DNA from: an uncultured Nocardioidaceae bacterium
GTDB taxonomy: Bacteria; Actinomycetota; Actinomycetes; Propionibacteriales; Nocardioidaceae
Reading direction: 5' to 3'
DNA length: 33,196 nt
Assembly: GCA_902805865.1 (NCBI GenBank)
Contig: CADCUK010000088.1
Location: 1-33,196 of the forward strand
The translations under genes were made by a program, and so were the position numbers. The number at the start of each line of letters is the position of its first letter. Position 1 is the stretch's first letter. Positions 1 through 8,230 of this stretch are shown one piece after another. Under the pieces are notes generated by a model. The model did not search any database. It had not been told where the DNA came from and was given only the letters and a program-made list of their open reading frames with translations.

Positions 1-433
<433 letters not shown>

Positions 434-447
434 GAGACCCGTAAGTC

Positions 448-467
448 GATGCGAACGGGGTCGCATC
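448..467 (-). terminator. hairpin after the response regulator gene
   Basis: A perfect 7-bp stem (448-454 with 461-467) and 6-nt loop lie just after the response regulator stop (470-472) and before argC. There is no T-run, so this is either a GC-type terminator or a simple hairpin. It would separate the signalling block from the argC transcript. Confidence 0.4.
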
Positions 468-469
468 CG

Positions 470-889
470 TCAGGCGGAGTGCGGCTGCCTCCGGCCGTGG
501 GCTCCCAGCCGCCGGTGCTCGGCGACGAGCTCGTCGATCTGGTCGGTGAGCGTGGCGGGGTTGAACGGCTTGGGGATGACCCCGGCCACCCGGAGCGAGT
601 CCCAGACCTGGACGTGGCCGACCTGCACCTTCGCCGTCAGCAGCACCACCGGGATGTCCCGCAGCACCGGGTCCACCTGCATCCGGCTGAACATCGTCGG
701 GCCGTCCATCTCCGGCATCATCACGTCGAGCAGCACCACGTCGGGCCGGTGCTCCCTCGCGAGCTTCAGCCCGCCTGCTCCACGGTCGGCCGACAGCACG
801 GTCCAGCCACCCATGACCTCGAGGGCGAGCCCGACGATCTCCCGGATCTCGTCGTCGTCGTCCACGACGAGGATGGTGCGAGCGCTCAT
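470..889 (-). CDS. single-domain (CheY-like) response regulator
   Basis: A 139-aa receiver domain with no output domain. The acidic pocket is at residues 10-13, the phosphoacceptor is Asp55 (VVLLDVMMP), Thr86 is the switch residue (VVLLTAK), and Lys107 lies in the PKPF motif, so it looks competent for phosphotransfer. ATG 889 was chosen over an in-frame start 60 bases upstream because GAGGAG lies just before it and the receiver fold begins there (ARTILVVDDDDE). The neighbouring minus-strand genes are a pyruvoyl decarboxylase and a two-part hybrid kinase, the likely phosphodonor. A 124-nt, comparatively AT-rich upstream gap suggests its own promoter. The output partner is unknown. Confidence 0.9.
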   Translation of the reverse strand: MSARTILVVDDDDEIREIVGLALEVMGGWTVLSADRGAGGLKLAREHRPDVVLLDVMMPEMDGPTMFSRMQVDPVLRDIPVVLLTAKVQVGHVQVWDSLRVAGVIPKPFNPATLTDQIDELVAEHRRLGAHGRRQPHSA

Positions 890-1013
890 GACCGCTCTCC
901 TCTCCTCGCCGACGACTGTGCACGAGTCTAATCGGCCACTACCGCCCAATACTGTGCAATTCGGGCATTCGTTTGCAGTGCCGTGCTGTCGACCGGCGCA
1001 TTCCGCGCTCGCG
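890..1013 (-). promoter_or_regulatory. promoter region with repeated TGCACAGT boxes before the response regulator
   Basis: This gap is visibly richer in A/T than its surroundings. On the minus strand TAGACT (925-930) fits the actinobacterial TAnnnT -10 box and would place the start near 918, about 29 nt before the ATG. The octamer TGCACAGT occurs twice in the same orientation (951-958 and 915-922), 36 bp apart and straddling that -10. A TGCAA/TTGCA inverted repeat spans 955-977. No convincing -35 was found at 17-18 bp. The site looks like a regulated promoter; the regulator is unknown. Confidence 0.45.
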
Positions 1014-1577
1014 TCAGGACAGCTCCCAGCCCGAGACCTGGTACGTCGCGATGGCGAGCGCGCAGGCGGGAAGGCCGGTGTTCTGCGCCGACACCACCAC
1101 CGAGTCGATGACCCCGTAGCCGCCGCGCCGCTCGATCATGTCCTCGAGGCTGAGGTGGATCAGCTCGGAGAGTGCCTTCTCGCTGGTCGCGGAGTGCTCC
1201 ACGAACAGCCCCCGACCGTCCTCGTCGCGGGTCCACCCGATGCCGGCCCAGGCGATATCCCCCGGCTCCGCAGCCAGTGTGGAGGCGTACACGCAGTAGA
1301 GCTGATCCCCGTGCTCGCCCGCCAGCGGCTCGGAGGTGAACGAGATGCGGCTCTGGCGAGGGATCACCGACGACAGACGGATGAGGTTGAAGTTCGCGAC
1401 GCCGGCGTGCCAGAGGGCGTCGTCCCAGGCGGAGAGCTCGGTGCGCCCGGTGCCCGTCGCTGTGCGGATGCTGATCGGGAGCACCCCGTCCCGCTGCCCC
1501 CTCGGCACGGCGGCCTGCTCGGGCAGGCGTCGCACCGGCAGCTCGCTGCTCGCCCCGACCTGGTCAAGCGCCGACAT
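1014..1577 (-). CDS. pyruvoyl-dependent arginine decarboxylase homologue (PvlArgDC family)
   Basis: Members convert arginine to agmatine using a pyruvoyl group made by self-cleavage between two serines. In this 187-aa protein the signature is clear: GTGRTELSAWDDALWHAG, then VANFNLIRLSSVIP. Ser69-Ser70 sit at the cleavage site, so cleavage would leave a short beta chain and an alpha chain starting with pyruvoyl-70. Asp52 and Glu127 (LFVEHSA) match the positions of the substrate-binding Asp and catalytic Glu of the archaeal enzyme. The C-terminus is also family-like. About 35 N-terminal residues precede the core. ATG 1577 is preferred to one 15 bases upstream because AGGGAG lies 8-9 nt before it. 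It overlaps the kinase stop by 14 nt, implying coupling. Arginine as substrate is inferred; a related amino acid is possible. Confidence 0.85.
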   Translation of the reverse strand: MSALDQVGASSELPVRRLPEQAAVPRGQRDGVLPISIRTATGTGRTELSAWDDALWHAGVANFNLIRLSSVIPRQSRISFTSEPLAGEHGDQLYCVYASTLAAEPGDIAWAGIGWTRDEDGRGLFVEHSATSEKALSELIHLSLEDMIERRGGYGVIDSVVVSAQNTGLPACALAIATYQVSGWELS

Positions 1578-3441
1578 GTGTCGCTCCCTCACTGTGCTCT
1601 CCCATCGAGCTCCCCGCTCGTTCGTCCATGACGTCCATGAGCCGCAGCACGTGGTTCTCCAGCTCCCAGGGAGCGACCCGTGCCTTGGTGAGGTAGACGG
1701 TGCCGTCCGGACCGTCCTGGGACAGGTCGGCGAGCGGCTCCCCGTCCATGTCCGACACCATGTCGGTGGCGGTGTAGACGACGACCGCCGCGTGCCGCAG
1801 CTCGTCGCGGCGTCGCAGCTCGTCGATCGCCTCGGTCCCCAGCCCGTCGGGCAGGTCGAGGTCGAGCACGATGACGCGGGGCTGCAGCTCGGTGCCGAGG
1901 CGTACCGCCTCCGCGACCGTGGACACGTGCACGACGTTGAGCCCGTGCCTTGACAGCAGCGCGACCAGCACGCGGGCCAGGTCCTCGTCGTCCTCGACGA
2001 TCAGGACGCTGGCCTCGCGACGCCGGTCGTCGAGAGCCGCCTCCACAGCGACGACGAGGAGCTCCTCGCTGACCGGCTTGACGAGCCAGTTGTCGGCAGC
2101 GGCCGCAGCCGACGGCTCGGTGGCCGCGGTGGTGCCGGAGACGACGACGACCGGGATGTTCTCGGTGCGTCGATCGGACTTCAGCTGGGCGATGACCTCG
2201 GCACCCGAGGTGCCCGGCATGACCATGTCGAGGACCACCGCCGCTGGTCGGCCCAGGGTCGCGCGCTCGACGGCCTCCGCGCCGGTCGAGACGCCCTCGG
2301 GTCGGTACCCGTGCTTGGCGAGGATGCCCGAGAAGCCCATCACCGTGGACGGGTCGTCGTCGCAGACCAGGATGACCGGCGCGTCCGCAGGTGCGCCCTC
2401 GTCGATCCGATCGAGGTCGCGGACCCGCGGGAGCGTGAAGCGCACCGTCGTACCGGTTCCGAGCTCGCTCTCCGCCCAGATCTGCCCGCCGTGGCGCTCG
2501 ACGATGCCCCGGCTGATGGCCAGCCCGAGCCCGGTGCCGCCCTTCTGGCGGGCGTCGGAGGAGTCCACCTGCTGGAAGGGGTCGAAGACGGCCTCCAGCT
2601 TGTCCGGCGGGATCCCCCTGCCGTCGTCGTGGACGGCGAAGGTGACGTTCTTCCCCTCGACGAACGACTCGAGCCGGACCGTGCCTCCTGCGGCGGAGAA
2701 CTTGACGGCGTTGCCGACGAGGTTCGTGAGCGTCTGCACGATGCGGTCGCGGTCGGCGAGCACCCGGCCGCTCCGCTCGACGAGCTCCAGGCGCACTCCT
2801 GCCGAGTCGGCCAGGCCGCCCATCTCCACGGCGCTCGCGCGGAGCAGCTCGGCGGCGTCCTGCGGGACGAGGTTCATCGGCAGCTTCCCCGACTGGATGC
2901 GCTCGATGTCGAGGATGTCGTTGATCAGCCTGGTCAGGCGGTCGCTGCTCTCCACCGCAATCGAGACCATCCGCTCGGCCTGCGGGGTCAGCTCGACCAG
3001 GGCGCCGCTGGAGATGAGCCCCAGCGACCCGCGGATCGAGGTCAGCGGGGTGCGCAGCTCGTGGCTCACCACCGACAGGAACTCGTTCTTCATCCGGTCC
3101 ACCTCGTGCCGCTGGGTCACGTCACGGAAGACGACGACGGCTCCGGAGATGCGGTCCTCGTCGAGCAGCGGGCTGGCCGTGATCTCGACCGGGAACGTGC
3201 TGCCGTCCGCCCGGATGTAGGTGTCCTCCTCCGCGGAGGAGACCAGGCCGTGCTGGATCGCCTCGGTGACGTAGCAGCCTGTCCAGGGATAGGCGCTGCC
3301 GTCGTCCTGCGGACCGTGGAAGGCGTCGTGGGCGACGCGACCCAGCAGGGCGCCCCTCGGGTGACCGAGGATGTGCTCGGCCGACGGGTTGAGGAACGTG
3401 ATCCGTCCGTCGAGGTCGAGGCCGTAGATGCCGTCGCCCAC
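1564..3441 (-). CDS. hybrid histidine kinase, C-terminal part: PAS-HisKA-HATPase-REC-REC
   Basis: In this 625-aa stretch residues 1-110 are a PAS domain, HisKA contains phosphoacceptor His127 (VVSHELRTP), and HATPase_c has its N box near 240 and glycine boxes DDGRGIP and GTGLGLAIS. Two receiver domains follow, with phosphoacceptors Asp405 and Asp527 and conserved Lys455 and Lys586. It would autophosphorylate and pass phosphate to its own receivers or the nearby single-domain regulator. The only available start is a GTG at 3441 with no Shine-Dalgarno, 15 nt after the TAG (3457-3459) ending the upstream membrane part in the same frame. The PAS domain would normally start with the LLSSVGDGIYG stretch lying across this point. 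It is best read as the 3' part of one gene of about 976 codons, interrupted by an amber codon. Confidence 0.85.
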   Translation of the reverse strand: MGDGIYGLDLDGRITFLNPSAEHILGHPRGALLGRVAHDAFHGPQDDGSAYPWTGCYVTEAIQHGLVSSAEEDTYIRADGSTFPVEITASPLLDEDRISGAVVVFRDVTQRHEVDRMKNEFLSVVSHELRTPLTSIRGSLGLISSGALVELTPQAERMVSIAVESSDRLTRLINDILDIERIQSGKLPMNLVPQDAAELLRASAVEMGGLADSAGVRLELVERSGRVLADRDRIVQTLTNLVGNAVKFSAAGGTVRLESFVEGKNVTFAVHDDGRGIPPDKLEAVFDPFQQVDSSDARQKGGTGLGLAISRGIVERHGGQIWAESELGTGTTVRFTLPRVRDLDRIDEGAPADAPVILVCDDDPSTVMGFSGILAKHGYRPEGVSTGAEAVERATLGRPAAVVLDMVMPGTSGAEVIAQLKSDRRTENIPVVVVSGTTAATEPSAAAAADNWLVKPVSEELLVVAVEAALDDRRREASVLIVEDDEDLARVLVALLSRHGLNVVHVSTVAEAVRLGTELQPRVIVLDLDLPDGLGTEAIDELRRRDELRHAAVVVYTATDMVSDMDGEPLADLSQDGPDGTVYLTKARVAPWELENHVLRLMDVMDERAGSSMGEHSEGATHVGA

Positions 3442-3456
3442 CGAGCTGAGGAGGGT

Positions 3457-3459
3457 CTA
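3457..3459 (-). other. in-frame amber (TAG) codon splitting the hybrid kinase
   Basis: The minus strand reads ...RRMSRHT, TAG, TLLSSVGDGIYGLDL... without any change of frame. The codon lies exactly between the membrane/coiled linker and the PAS domain. A single C-to-T change of CAG (Gln) would explain it. Both flanks keep normal coding character, which argues against old decay. It could be a recent nonsense mutation, a sequencing error, readthrough, or a true split protein. Confidence 0.9.
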
Positions 3460-4494
3460 GGTGTGCCGCGACATCCGTCGCAGGTCGGCGGTCTGCTCGC
3501 GGACCCGCCGCTCGAGCCCGTTCCGCAGTGCGGAGTTGTCCGCCGCCAGCAGCGTCTGCCGGGTGCCAGCAGCAAGGACCAGCAGCAGCCACAGGACCAT
3601 CTGGGTGCTGGTGAGGAGGTCGTCCTTCGGGTACATCAGCTGGACCACCAGGGCGGTCATGAGGATCGCGAAGACAAGGATCGTGCCGCGCACCCCGGAG
3701 GCGGGGTCGTCCGGTGCCTGCTTCTCGGGCACGGACGCCTGGGGGTGACGCGCAGCTGCCGCGAACAGCAGGTAGCCGGCGATCCAGCCGAGGTCCTCGA
3801 GCGTCCCCAGCCGGAACGTGCCCTCCGCCGCCTGCACGGCGAACGCCATGTCGGCGGCGGCCATCAGCAGGAAGCCGGAGCCGATGAGCGAGTAGAACCA
3901 CCGGTCCCCCTCGCTGCGCACGAGGAGCAGCAGCGCGATCGTGGCCAGCGCCACGTCCAGGCACGGGAGGAGCAGTGCTGCCGCCTCGTCGACGACGCTG
4001 CCGGTGCCGGCCTCCACGAGCGGGGTGAAGACCGTGATCGAGGCGATCACCAGGACCGCACACCCCATCACGAGTCCGTCGAGCATCATCAGGCCGAGCT
4101 CGGCGCCCCGTTGCCGCGTCGAGGGCAGGCGGATCAGCCCGACGATCGACAGCATCATCGCGACGGCGAGCGCACCTCCGACGAACCCGGTGTCCTCCAT
4201 CGGGTCGATGGCCATCGCCTCGGTCACGAGGTTGGTGACCAGTCCGGTCGCGGCTGCGGCGCACAGCAGGATCCAGGCGGTGCGGCGGGAGCCCTGGCTG
4301 CGCACGGCGGCGACACCGGTGCTCGCCACGACCGCCAGTCCACCGAGGAGCAGCCCCGTCCCGCCGATGCTCTCGCGGGTGGTCGCTGACAGCGAGCTGC
4401 TCAGCAGCAGGGCGAAGACCAGGCAGCCGGCAGCGGCCGCACCTAGTGCAGCGAAGAATGGCCGGAGAGAGCCAGCGCGTGAGGGGTCGCCCAT
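3457..4494 (-). CDS. hybrid histidine kinase, N-terminal membrane sensor part
   Basis: This 345-aa protein has about ten hydrophobic segments (near residues 12-32, 44-63, 72-90, 104-121, 136-158, 170-192, 200-220, 232-248, 270-288 and 296-311), then a short charged linker, LERRVREQTADLRRMSRHT, that looks like the start of a signalling helix. It ends at TAG, and the same frame continues into the PAS-kinase part. Such multi-pass N-termini are seen on actinobacterial GGDEF proteins and kinases; the signal is unknown. Taken alone it has no output domain. The ATG at 4494 lacks a Shine-Dalgarno. TACGTT (4505-4510) just upstream could be a -10 giving an almost leaderless mRNA. pheT ends 68 nt upstream. 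Confidence 0.75.
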   Translation of the reverse strand: MGDPSRAGSLRPFFAALGAAAAGCLVFALLLSSSLSATTRESIGGTGLLLGGLAVVASTGVAAVRSQGSRRTAWILLCAAAATGLVTNLVTEAMAIDPMEDTGFVGGALAVAMMLSIVGLIRLPSTRQRGAELGLMMLDGLVMGCAVLVIASITVFTPLVEAGTGSVVDEAAALLLPCLDVALATIALLLLVRSEGDRWFYSLIGSGFLLMAAADMAFAVQAAEGTFRLGTLEDLGWIAGYLLFAAAARHPQASVPEKQAPDDPASGVRGTILVFAILMTALVVQLMYPKDDLLTSTQMVLWLLLVLAAGTRQTLLAADNSALRNGLERRVREQTADLRRMSRHT

Positions 4495-4562
4495 GACAGT
4501 CGGGAACGTACCAACGCGACCGGTCCGTCCGTGGCGGTTCGCAAGGATATGACCCGTTCAGG

Positions 4563-7043
4563 TCAGGTGCGCTGCACGGCGTCGTGACGTCGTACCGCCG
4601 CTGCCACCGCCGCCTCGCGGGCCGCGGTGATCTCCTCCTCGGTCAGGGTCCGGTCCGGAGCCCGGAAACGCAGCGCGAACGCCAGGGACTTCTTGCCCTC
4701 GCCGATCTGGGCGCCGGTGTAGACGTCGAAGAGCCGGACGGACTCGAGGAGCTCGCCCGCGCCCTCACGGAGCGCGTCGGCGACCGCGACCGCCGGCAGG
4801 TCGGCGGCAACCACCAGCGCCACGTCCTCCTTGGCGACCGGGAACGACGACAGCGACGGCGCGACGACCGGGGTGGCGTGCCGCATCAGCACGTCCAGGT
4901 CGACCTCCGCCGCGGCGGACCGCTCGGGCAGGCCGAAGGCCTTGCAGACCCGCGGGTGCAGCTCGCCGGCGTGACCGAGCAGGACGTCACCGACCAGCAC
5001 CTCTGCGCACCGCCCCGGGTGCCAGGGCGCACGGCTCGAGGAGCGGACGGTGATCTCCACGCCGAGCGCCGAGGCCACCTCGCGCACCGCCTGGATCGCG
5101 TCACCCCAGCCGGCCCGTCGTCCGGCCCCCCACCAGCCTGACCGCTCACGCTCCCCGGCCAGCACCACGGCCAGGTGCAGCGGCTGCTCGGGCAGCGCCT
5201 TCTGCAGGTCGTCCCACTCACCCTCGGTGGGGCGGCGGTCGACCGGGAGGATCGGGGCCGGTGTCGTGCCACGGGGAAGCGTGACGGCCGCGGTCTCGAA
5301 CAGCGCGACGTCGATCTGGCCACGTCCCGCGTTCCGGGCAGCGGTGTCGAGCAGCCCGGGCAGCAGCGTCGTCGTCATGAACGGCTGCTCGGCGCTGAGC
5401 GCGTTCGCGATGCGCATGGCCGTACGCCGGTCGTCGTGCTCGTCGAGGCCGAGCGCGTCAAAGGCCCCCACCCCGACGAACGGGAAGCTGATGACCTCCA
5501 CGAACCCGGCGCCGGCGAGGGTCCGGCCGACGCGGCGGCGCAGACGCTGCTCGTTCGTCAGCCCCTTCCCTGCCGGGGCGGTGGGCAGCACCGACGGGAT
5601 GTCGTCGTAGCCGACGACCCGGGCCACCTCCTCCACCAGGTCGAAGGGGTCGGCGATGTCGGGGCGCCAGGGCGGCACGACCGCGGTGAGGTGCTCGCCC
5701 TCGACCTCGACCTCGCCACCGACCGCGCGCAGGTGGGCAACCGTCGTCTCCGCCGAGATGTCCATGCCGGTGACTCGCGCGGGGAGGTCGAGCGGCATCC
5801 GGACCGATCGCGCAGCCGGCGCCGAGCCGACCTTGGTGACGCCGTCGGACACCGTGCCGCCGCCGTGGGCGACGAGCAGGTCGGCGACCCGGTCGGCAGC
5901 CGCTTCGGGGAGCGTCGGGTCGACCCCGCGCTCGAACCGCTTCGACGCCTCGCTGGGCAGCTTGTGGCGACGCTGCGTGCGGAAGATCGACACCGGGTCG
6001 AAGTGCGCGGCCTCGATGACGATGTGGCTGCTCGTCGACGACAGCTCGGTGGTCTGCCCGCCCATGACCCCGGCGAGACCGATCGGTCCGGTGTCGTCGG
6101 TGATGAGCACGTCCTCCGCCGAGAGCGTCCGGGTCACCCCGTCGAGCGTGGTCAGCCGCTCCCCCTCGGTCGCCCGCCGGACCCGGATCGGTCCGCTCAG
6201 CTTGTCCCCGTCGTACCCGTGGATCGGCTGGCCCAGCTCGAGCATGACGTAGTTGGTCACGTCGACGGCCAGCGAGATCGGCCGCATCCCCGCCTGCTGG
6301 ACCCGGCGCGCGATCCAGTCCGGCGTGGGCGCCGCCGCGTCGAAGCCGGTGACCGTGCGGGTGACGAAGACCGGGCAGCCGTCGGGCGCCTCGACCTCGA
6401 CGGGGTGCCCGGAGCCGTTCGGCTCCGGGAGCTCGCGCGCCGCCGGGTCCGTGAACGGCACCCCGAAGCCGAGAGCTGCGTCGCGGGCGATGCCGCGCAG
6501 CGAGAGCGCGTACGCGCGGTCGGGGTTGATCTCCAGCTCGATCACCTCGTCGCGCAGGTGCAGCGCGTCGAAGGCGTCGTCACCGGGAGCGCCTGCGTCG
6601 GCCGACAGCACCATGATGCCGTCGTGATCCTCGCCAAGCCCCAGCTCGCGGGCCGAGCAGATCATGCCCGACGAGACGTGGCCGTACGTCTTGCGGGCGC
6701 TGATCTCGAAGCCACCCGGCAGCACGCCACCGGGCAGCACGACGACGACGAGGTCGTCGACCGCGAAGTTGCTCGCGCCGCACACGATGCCCTGCGGATC
6801 TCCGGTCCCGTTGGCGTCGCCGACGTCGACCTGGCACCACCGGATCGTCTTGCCGTTCTTCTGCGGCTCGTCGTCGAAGGACAGCACCCGCCCGAGGACC
6901 AGCGGACCGGTGATGTCGCCGCCGGCCTGCTCCAGGGCCTCCAGCTTGAGACCCAGCGCGGTGAGCCGGGCGGCCAGCTTCTCCGAGGACACCTCCTCGG
7001 GGAGGTCGACGTACTCGCGGATCCACGACACAGGCGCGCGCAT
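4563..7043 (-). CDS. pheT: phenylalanyl-tRNA synthetase beta subunit
   Basis: PheT pairs with PheS in the (alpha-beta)2 enzyme that charges tRNA-Phe; the beta chain handles tRNA binding and editing. The 826 residues match the family length. The N-terminus ([17 protein letters not shown]), the tRNA-binding EMAP-like segment with GIVCGASNF, the B3/B4 editing region, the B5 region and the C-terminal anticodon-binding region (FPVAKEDVALVV) appear in the expected order. Its ATG overlaps the pheS stop by one base (TGATG), so the two are translationally coupled. It ends the cluster that begins at infC. Confidence 0.98.
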   Translation of the reverse strand: MRAPVSWIREYVDLPEEVSSEKLAARLTALGLKLEALEQAGGDITGPLVLGRVLSFDDEPQKNGKTIRWCQVDVGDANGTGDPQGIVCGASNFAVDDLVVVVLPGGVLPGGFEISARKTYGHVSSGMICSARELGLGEDHDGIMVLSADAGAPGDDAFDALHLRDEVIELEINPDRAYALSLRGIARDAALGFGVPFTDPAARELPEPNGSGHPVEVEAPDGCPVFVTRTVTGFDAAAPTPDWIARRVQQAGMRPISLAVDVTNYVMLELGQPIHGYDGDKLSGPIRVRRATEGERLTTLDGVTRTLSAEDVLITDDTGPIGLAGVMGGQTTELSSTSSHIVIEAAHFDPVSIFRTQRRHKLPSEASKRFERGVDPTLPEAAADRVADLLVAHGGGTVSDGVTKVGSAPAARSVRMPLDLPARVTGMDISAETTVAHLRAVGGEVEVEGEHLTAVVPPWRPDIADPFDLVEEVARVVGYDDIPSVLPTAPAGKGLTNEQRLRRRVGRTLAGAGFVEVISFPFVGVGAFDALGLDEHDDRRTAMRIANALSAEQPFMTTTLLPGLLDTAARNAGRGQIDVALFETAAVTLPRGTTPAPILPVDRRPTEGEWDDLQKALPEQPLHLAVVLAGERERSGWWGAGRRAGWGDAIQAVREVASALGVEITVRSSSRAPWHPGRCAEVLVGDVLLGHAGELHPRVCKAFGLPERSAAAEVDLDVLMRHATPVVAPSLSSFPVAKEDVALVVAADLPAVAVADALREGAGELLESVRLFDVYTGAQIGEGKKSLAFALRFRAPDRTLTEEEITAAREAAVAAAVRRHDAVQRT

Positions 7044-8140
7044 CAGATCTCCGTCCCGAAAGCAGCGGTGAACCGCACGTCACCCTCGAACACGTCGCGC
7101 AGGTCCGCGACGCCGTGCCGGAACATCAGCGTCCGGTCGATGCCCATGCCGAACGCGAAGCCGGTGTAGCGGTCCGGGTCCACGCCGCAGGCGACGAGCA
7201 CCCGCGGGTTGACCACGCCGCAGCCGCCCCACTCGATCCAGCCCTCGCCCTTGCAGGTCCGGCAGTGCTCGCTGTCCACGCCGCGACAGACGAAGCACGC
7301 GAGGTCGACCTCCGCGCTGGGCTCGGTGAACGGGAAGTACGACGGGCGGAACCTCGTCGTGATGCCCTCGCCGAACATCGACGTCGCGAAGTGGTCGAGG
7401 CTGCCCTTGAGGTGCGCCATCGTGATCCCCTCGTCGACGACCAGTCCCTCGACCTGGTGGAAGACCGGGCTGTGCGTGGCGTCGTACTCGTCGGTGCGGA
7501 ACACGCGTCCGGGGCAGACGATGTAGATGGGCGGCTCACGGGTCAGCATCGTCCTGGCCTGCACCGGCGACGTGTGGGTGCGGAGCACGATCGCGTTCTC
7601 CACCGGCTCCATCCAGAACGTGTCCTGCATGGTGCGAGCGGGGTGGTCCGGTCCGAGGTTGAGCGCGTCGAAGTTCAGCCACTCGGCCTCCACGAGCGGC
7701 CCCTCGGCGACCTCCCAGCCCATCGCCACGAAGACGTCGGCGATCCGCTCGGAGAGCATCGTCACCGGGTGCCGGGCGCCGGTCGGGATCCGGTCCCAGG
7801 GCAGCGTCACGTCGACGGCCTCGTCGACGAGGATGCGCGCCTCGTGCTCCTCCTCGAGCACCACCTGCCGTGCCGCCAGCGCCTTGGCGACGGCACCACG
7901 GGCCTGGCCGACGCGCTGGCCGGCTTCCTTGCGCGCCTGCGGCGGCAGCGCGCCGATCTCCCGGTTGGCCAGCGCGAGCGGGGACCGGTCACCGGCGTGG
8001 TCCAACCGGACCTGGCGCAGCTCGTCGAGCGACCCGGCTGCCTCGATCGCCACGAGGGCGGCGTCCCGCACCGCCTCGACCTCGGCGGCCTTCAGCGGGG
8101 TGACCTCGACGGGGTCGTAGTCGGTGTTGGGGCCGGACAT
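7043..8140 (-). CDS. pheS: phenylalanyl-tRNA synthetase alpha subunit
   Basis: This is the catalytic subunit that activates Phe and transfers it to tRNA-Phe. The 365-aa protein has an N-terminal coiled-coil arm for tRNA contact and the class II synthetase core: motif 2 around [24 protein letters not shown], the FTEPSAEVD segment, and motif 3 with [16 protein letters not shown] 8140 has AAAGG upstream. It is followed with overlap by pheT. A candidate -10 (TAGACT, 8195-8200) lies in the 90-nt gap behind the histidine kinase gene, so pheST may have its own promoter as well as readthrough. Confidence 0.98.
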   Translation of the reverse strand: MSGPNTDYDPVEVTPLKAAEVEAVRDAALVAIEAAGSLDELRQVRLDHAGDRSPLALANREIGALPPQARKEAGQRVGQARGAVAKALAARQVVLEEEHEARILVDEAVDVTLPWDRIPTGARHPVTMLSERIADVFVAMGWEVAEGPLVEAEWLNFDALNLGPDHPARTMQDTFWMEPVENAIVLRTHTSPVQARTMLTREPPIYIVCPGRVFRTDEYDATHSPVFHQVEGLVVDEGITMAHLKGSLDHFATSMFGEGITTRFRPSYFPFTEPSAEVDLACFVCRGVDSEHCRTCKGEGWIEWGGCGVVNPRVLVACGVDPDRYTGFAFGMGIDRTLMFRHGVADLRDVFEGDVRFTAAFGTEI

Positions 8141-8152
8141 GGCTGCCTTTCG

Positions 8153-8200
8153 GTGGCTTCCTCCAGGCCACTGAGCGCCCGGTGTGCAGCGGCCAGTCTA
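8153..8200 (-). promoter_or_regulatory. candidate pheS promoter and leader hairpin
   Basis: TAGACT at 8195-8200 on the minus strand fits the TAnnnT -10 box, placing the start near 8188, with no clear -35. In the roughly 48-nt leader a 5-bp stem (8167-8171 with 8153-8157) sits just before the pheS Shine-Dalgarno. No T-box or Phe-rich leader peptide was seen. Confidence 0.35.
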
Positions 8201-8230
8201 GGAACCGCGATGACGCCGGGCGAACCGGTA

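Noticed and set aside
3441-3459. Frameshift between the two kinase halves
   Set aside because: Both halves are in the same frame; only a stop codon separates them, so no frameshift is needed.
2311-4389. 692-codon plus-strand open frame opposite the hybrid kinase
   Set aside because: Antisense shadow of the kinase gene with an Arg/Gly/Val/Asp-rich product and no domain.
5175-7169. 664-codon plus-strand open frame opposite pheT
   Set aside because: Antisense shadow of a certain gene; composition is that expected from the complementary frame.
8141-8230. T-box or Phe leader peptide controlling pheST
   Set aside because: The leader is too short for a T-box and shows no run of Phe codons; only a small hairpin is present.
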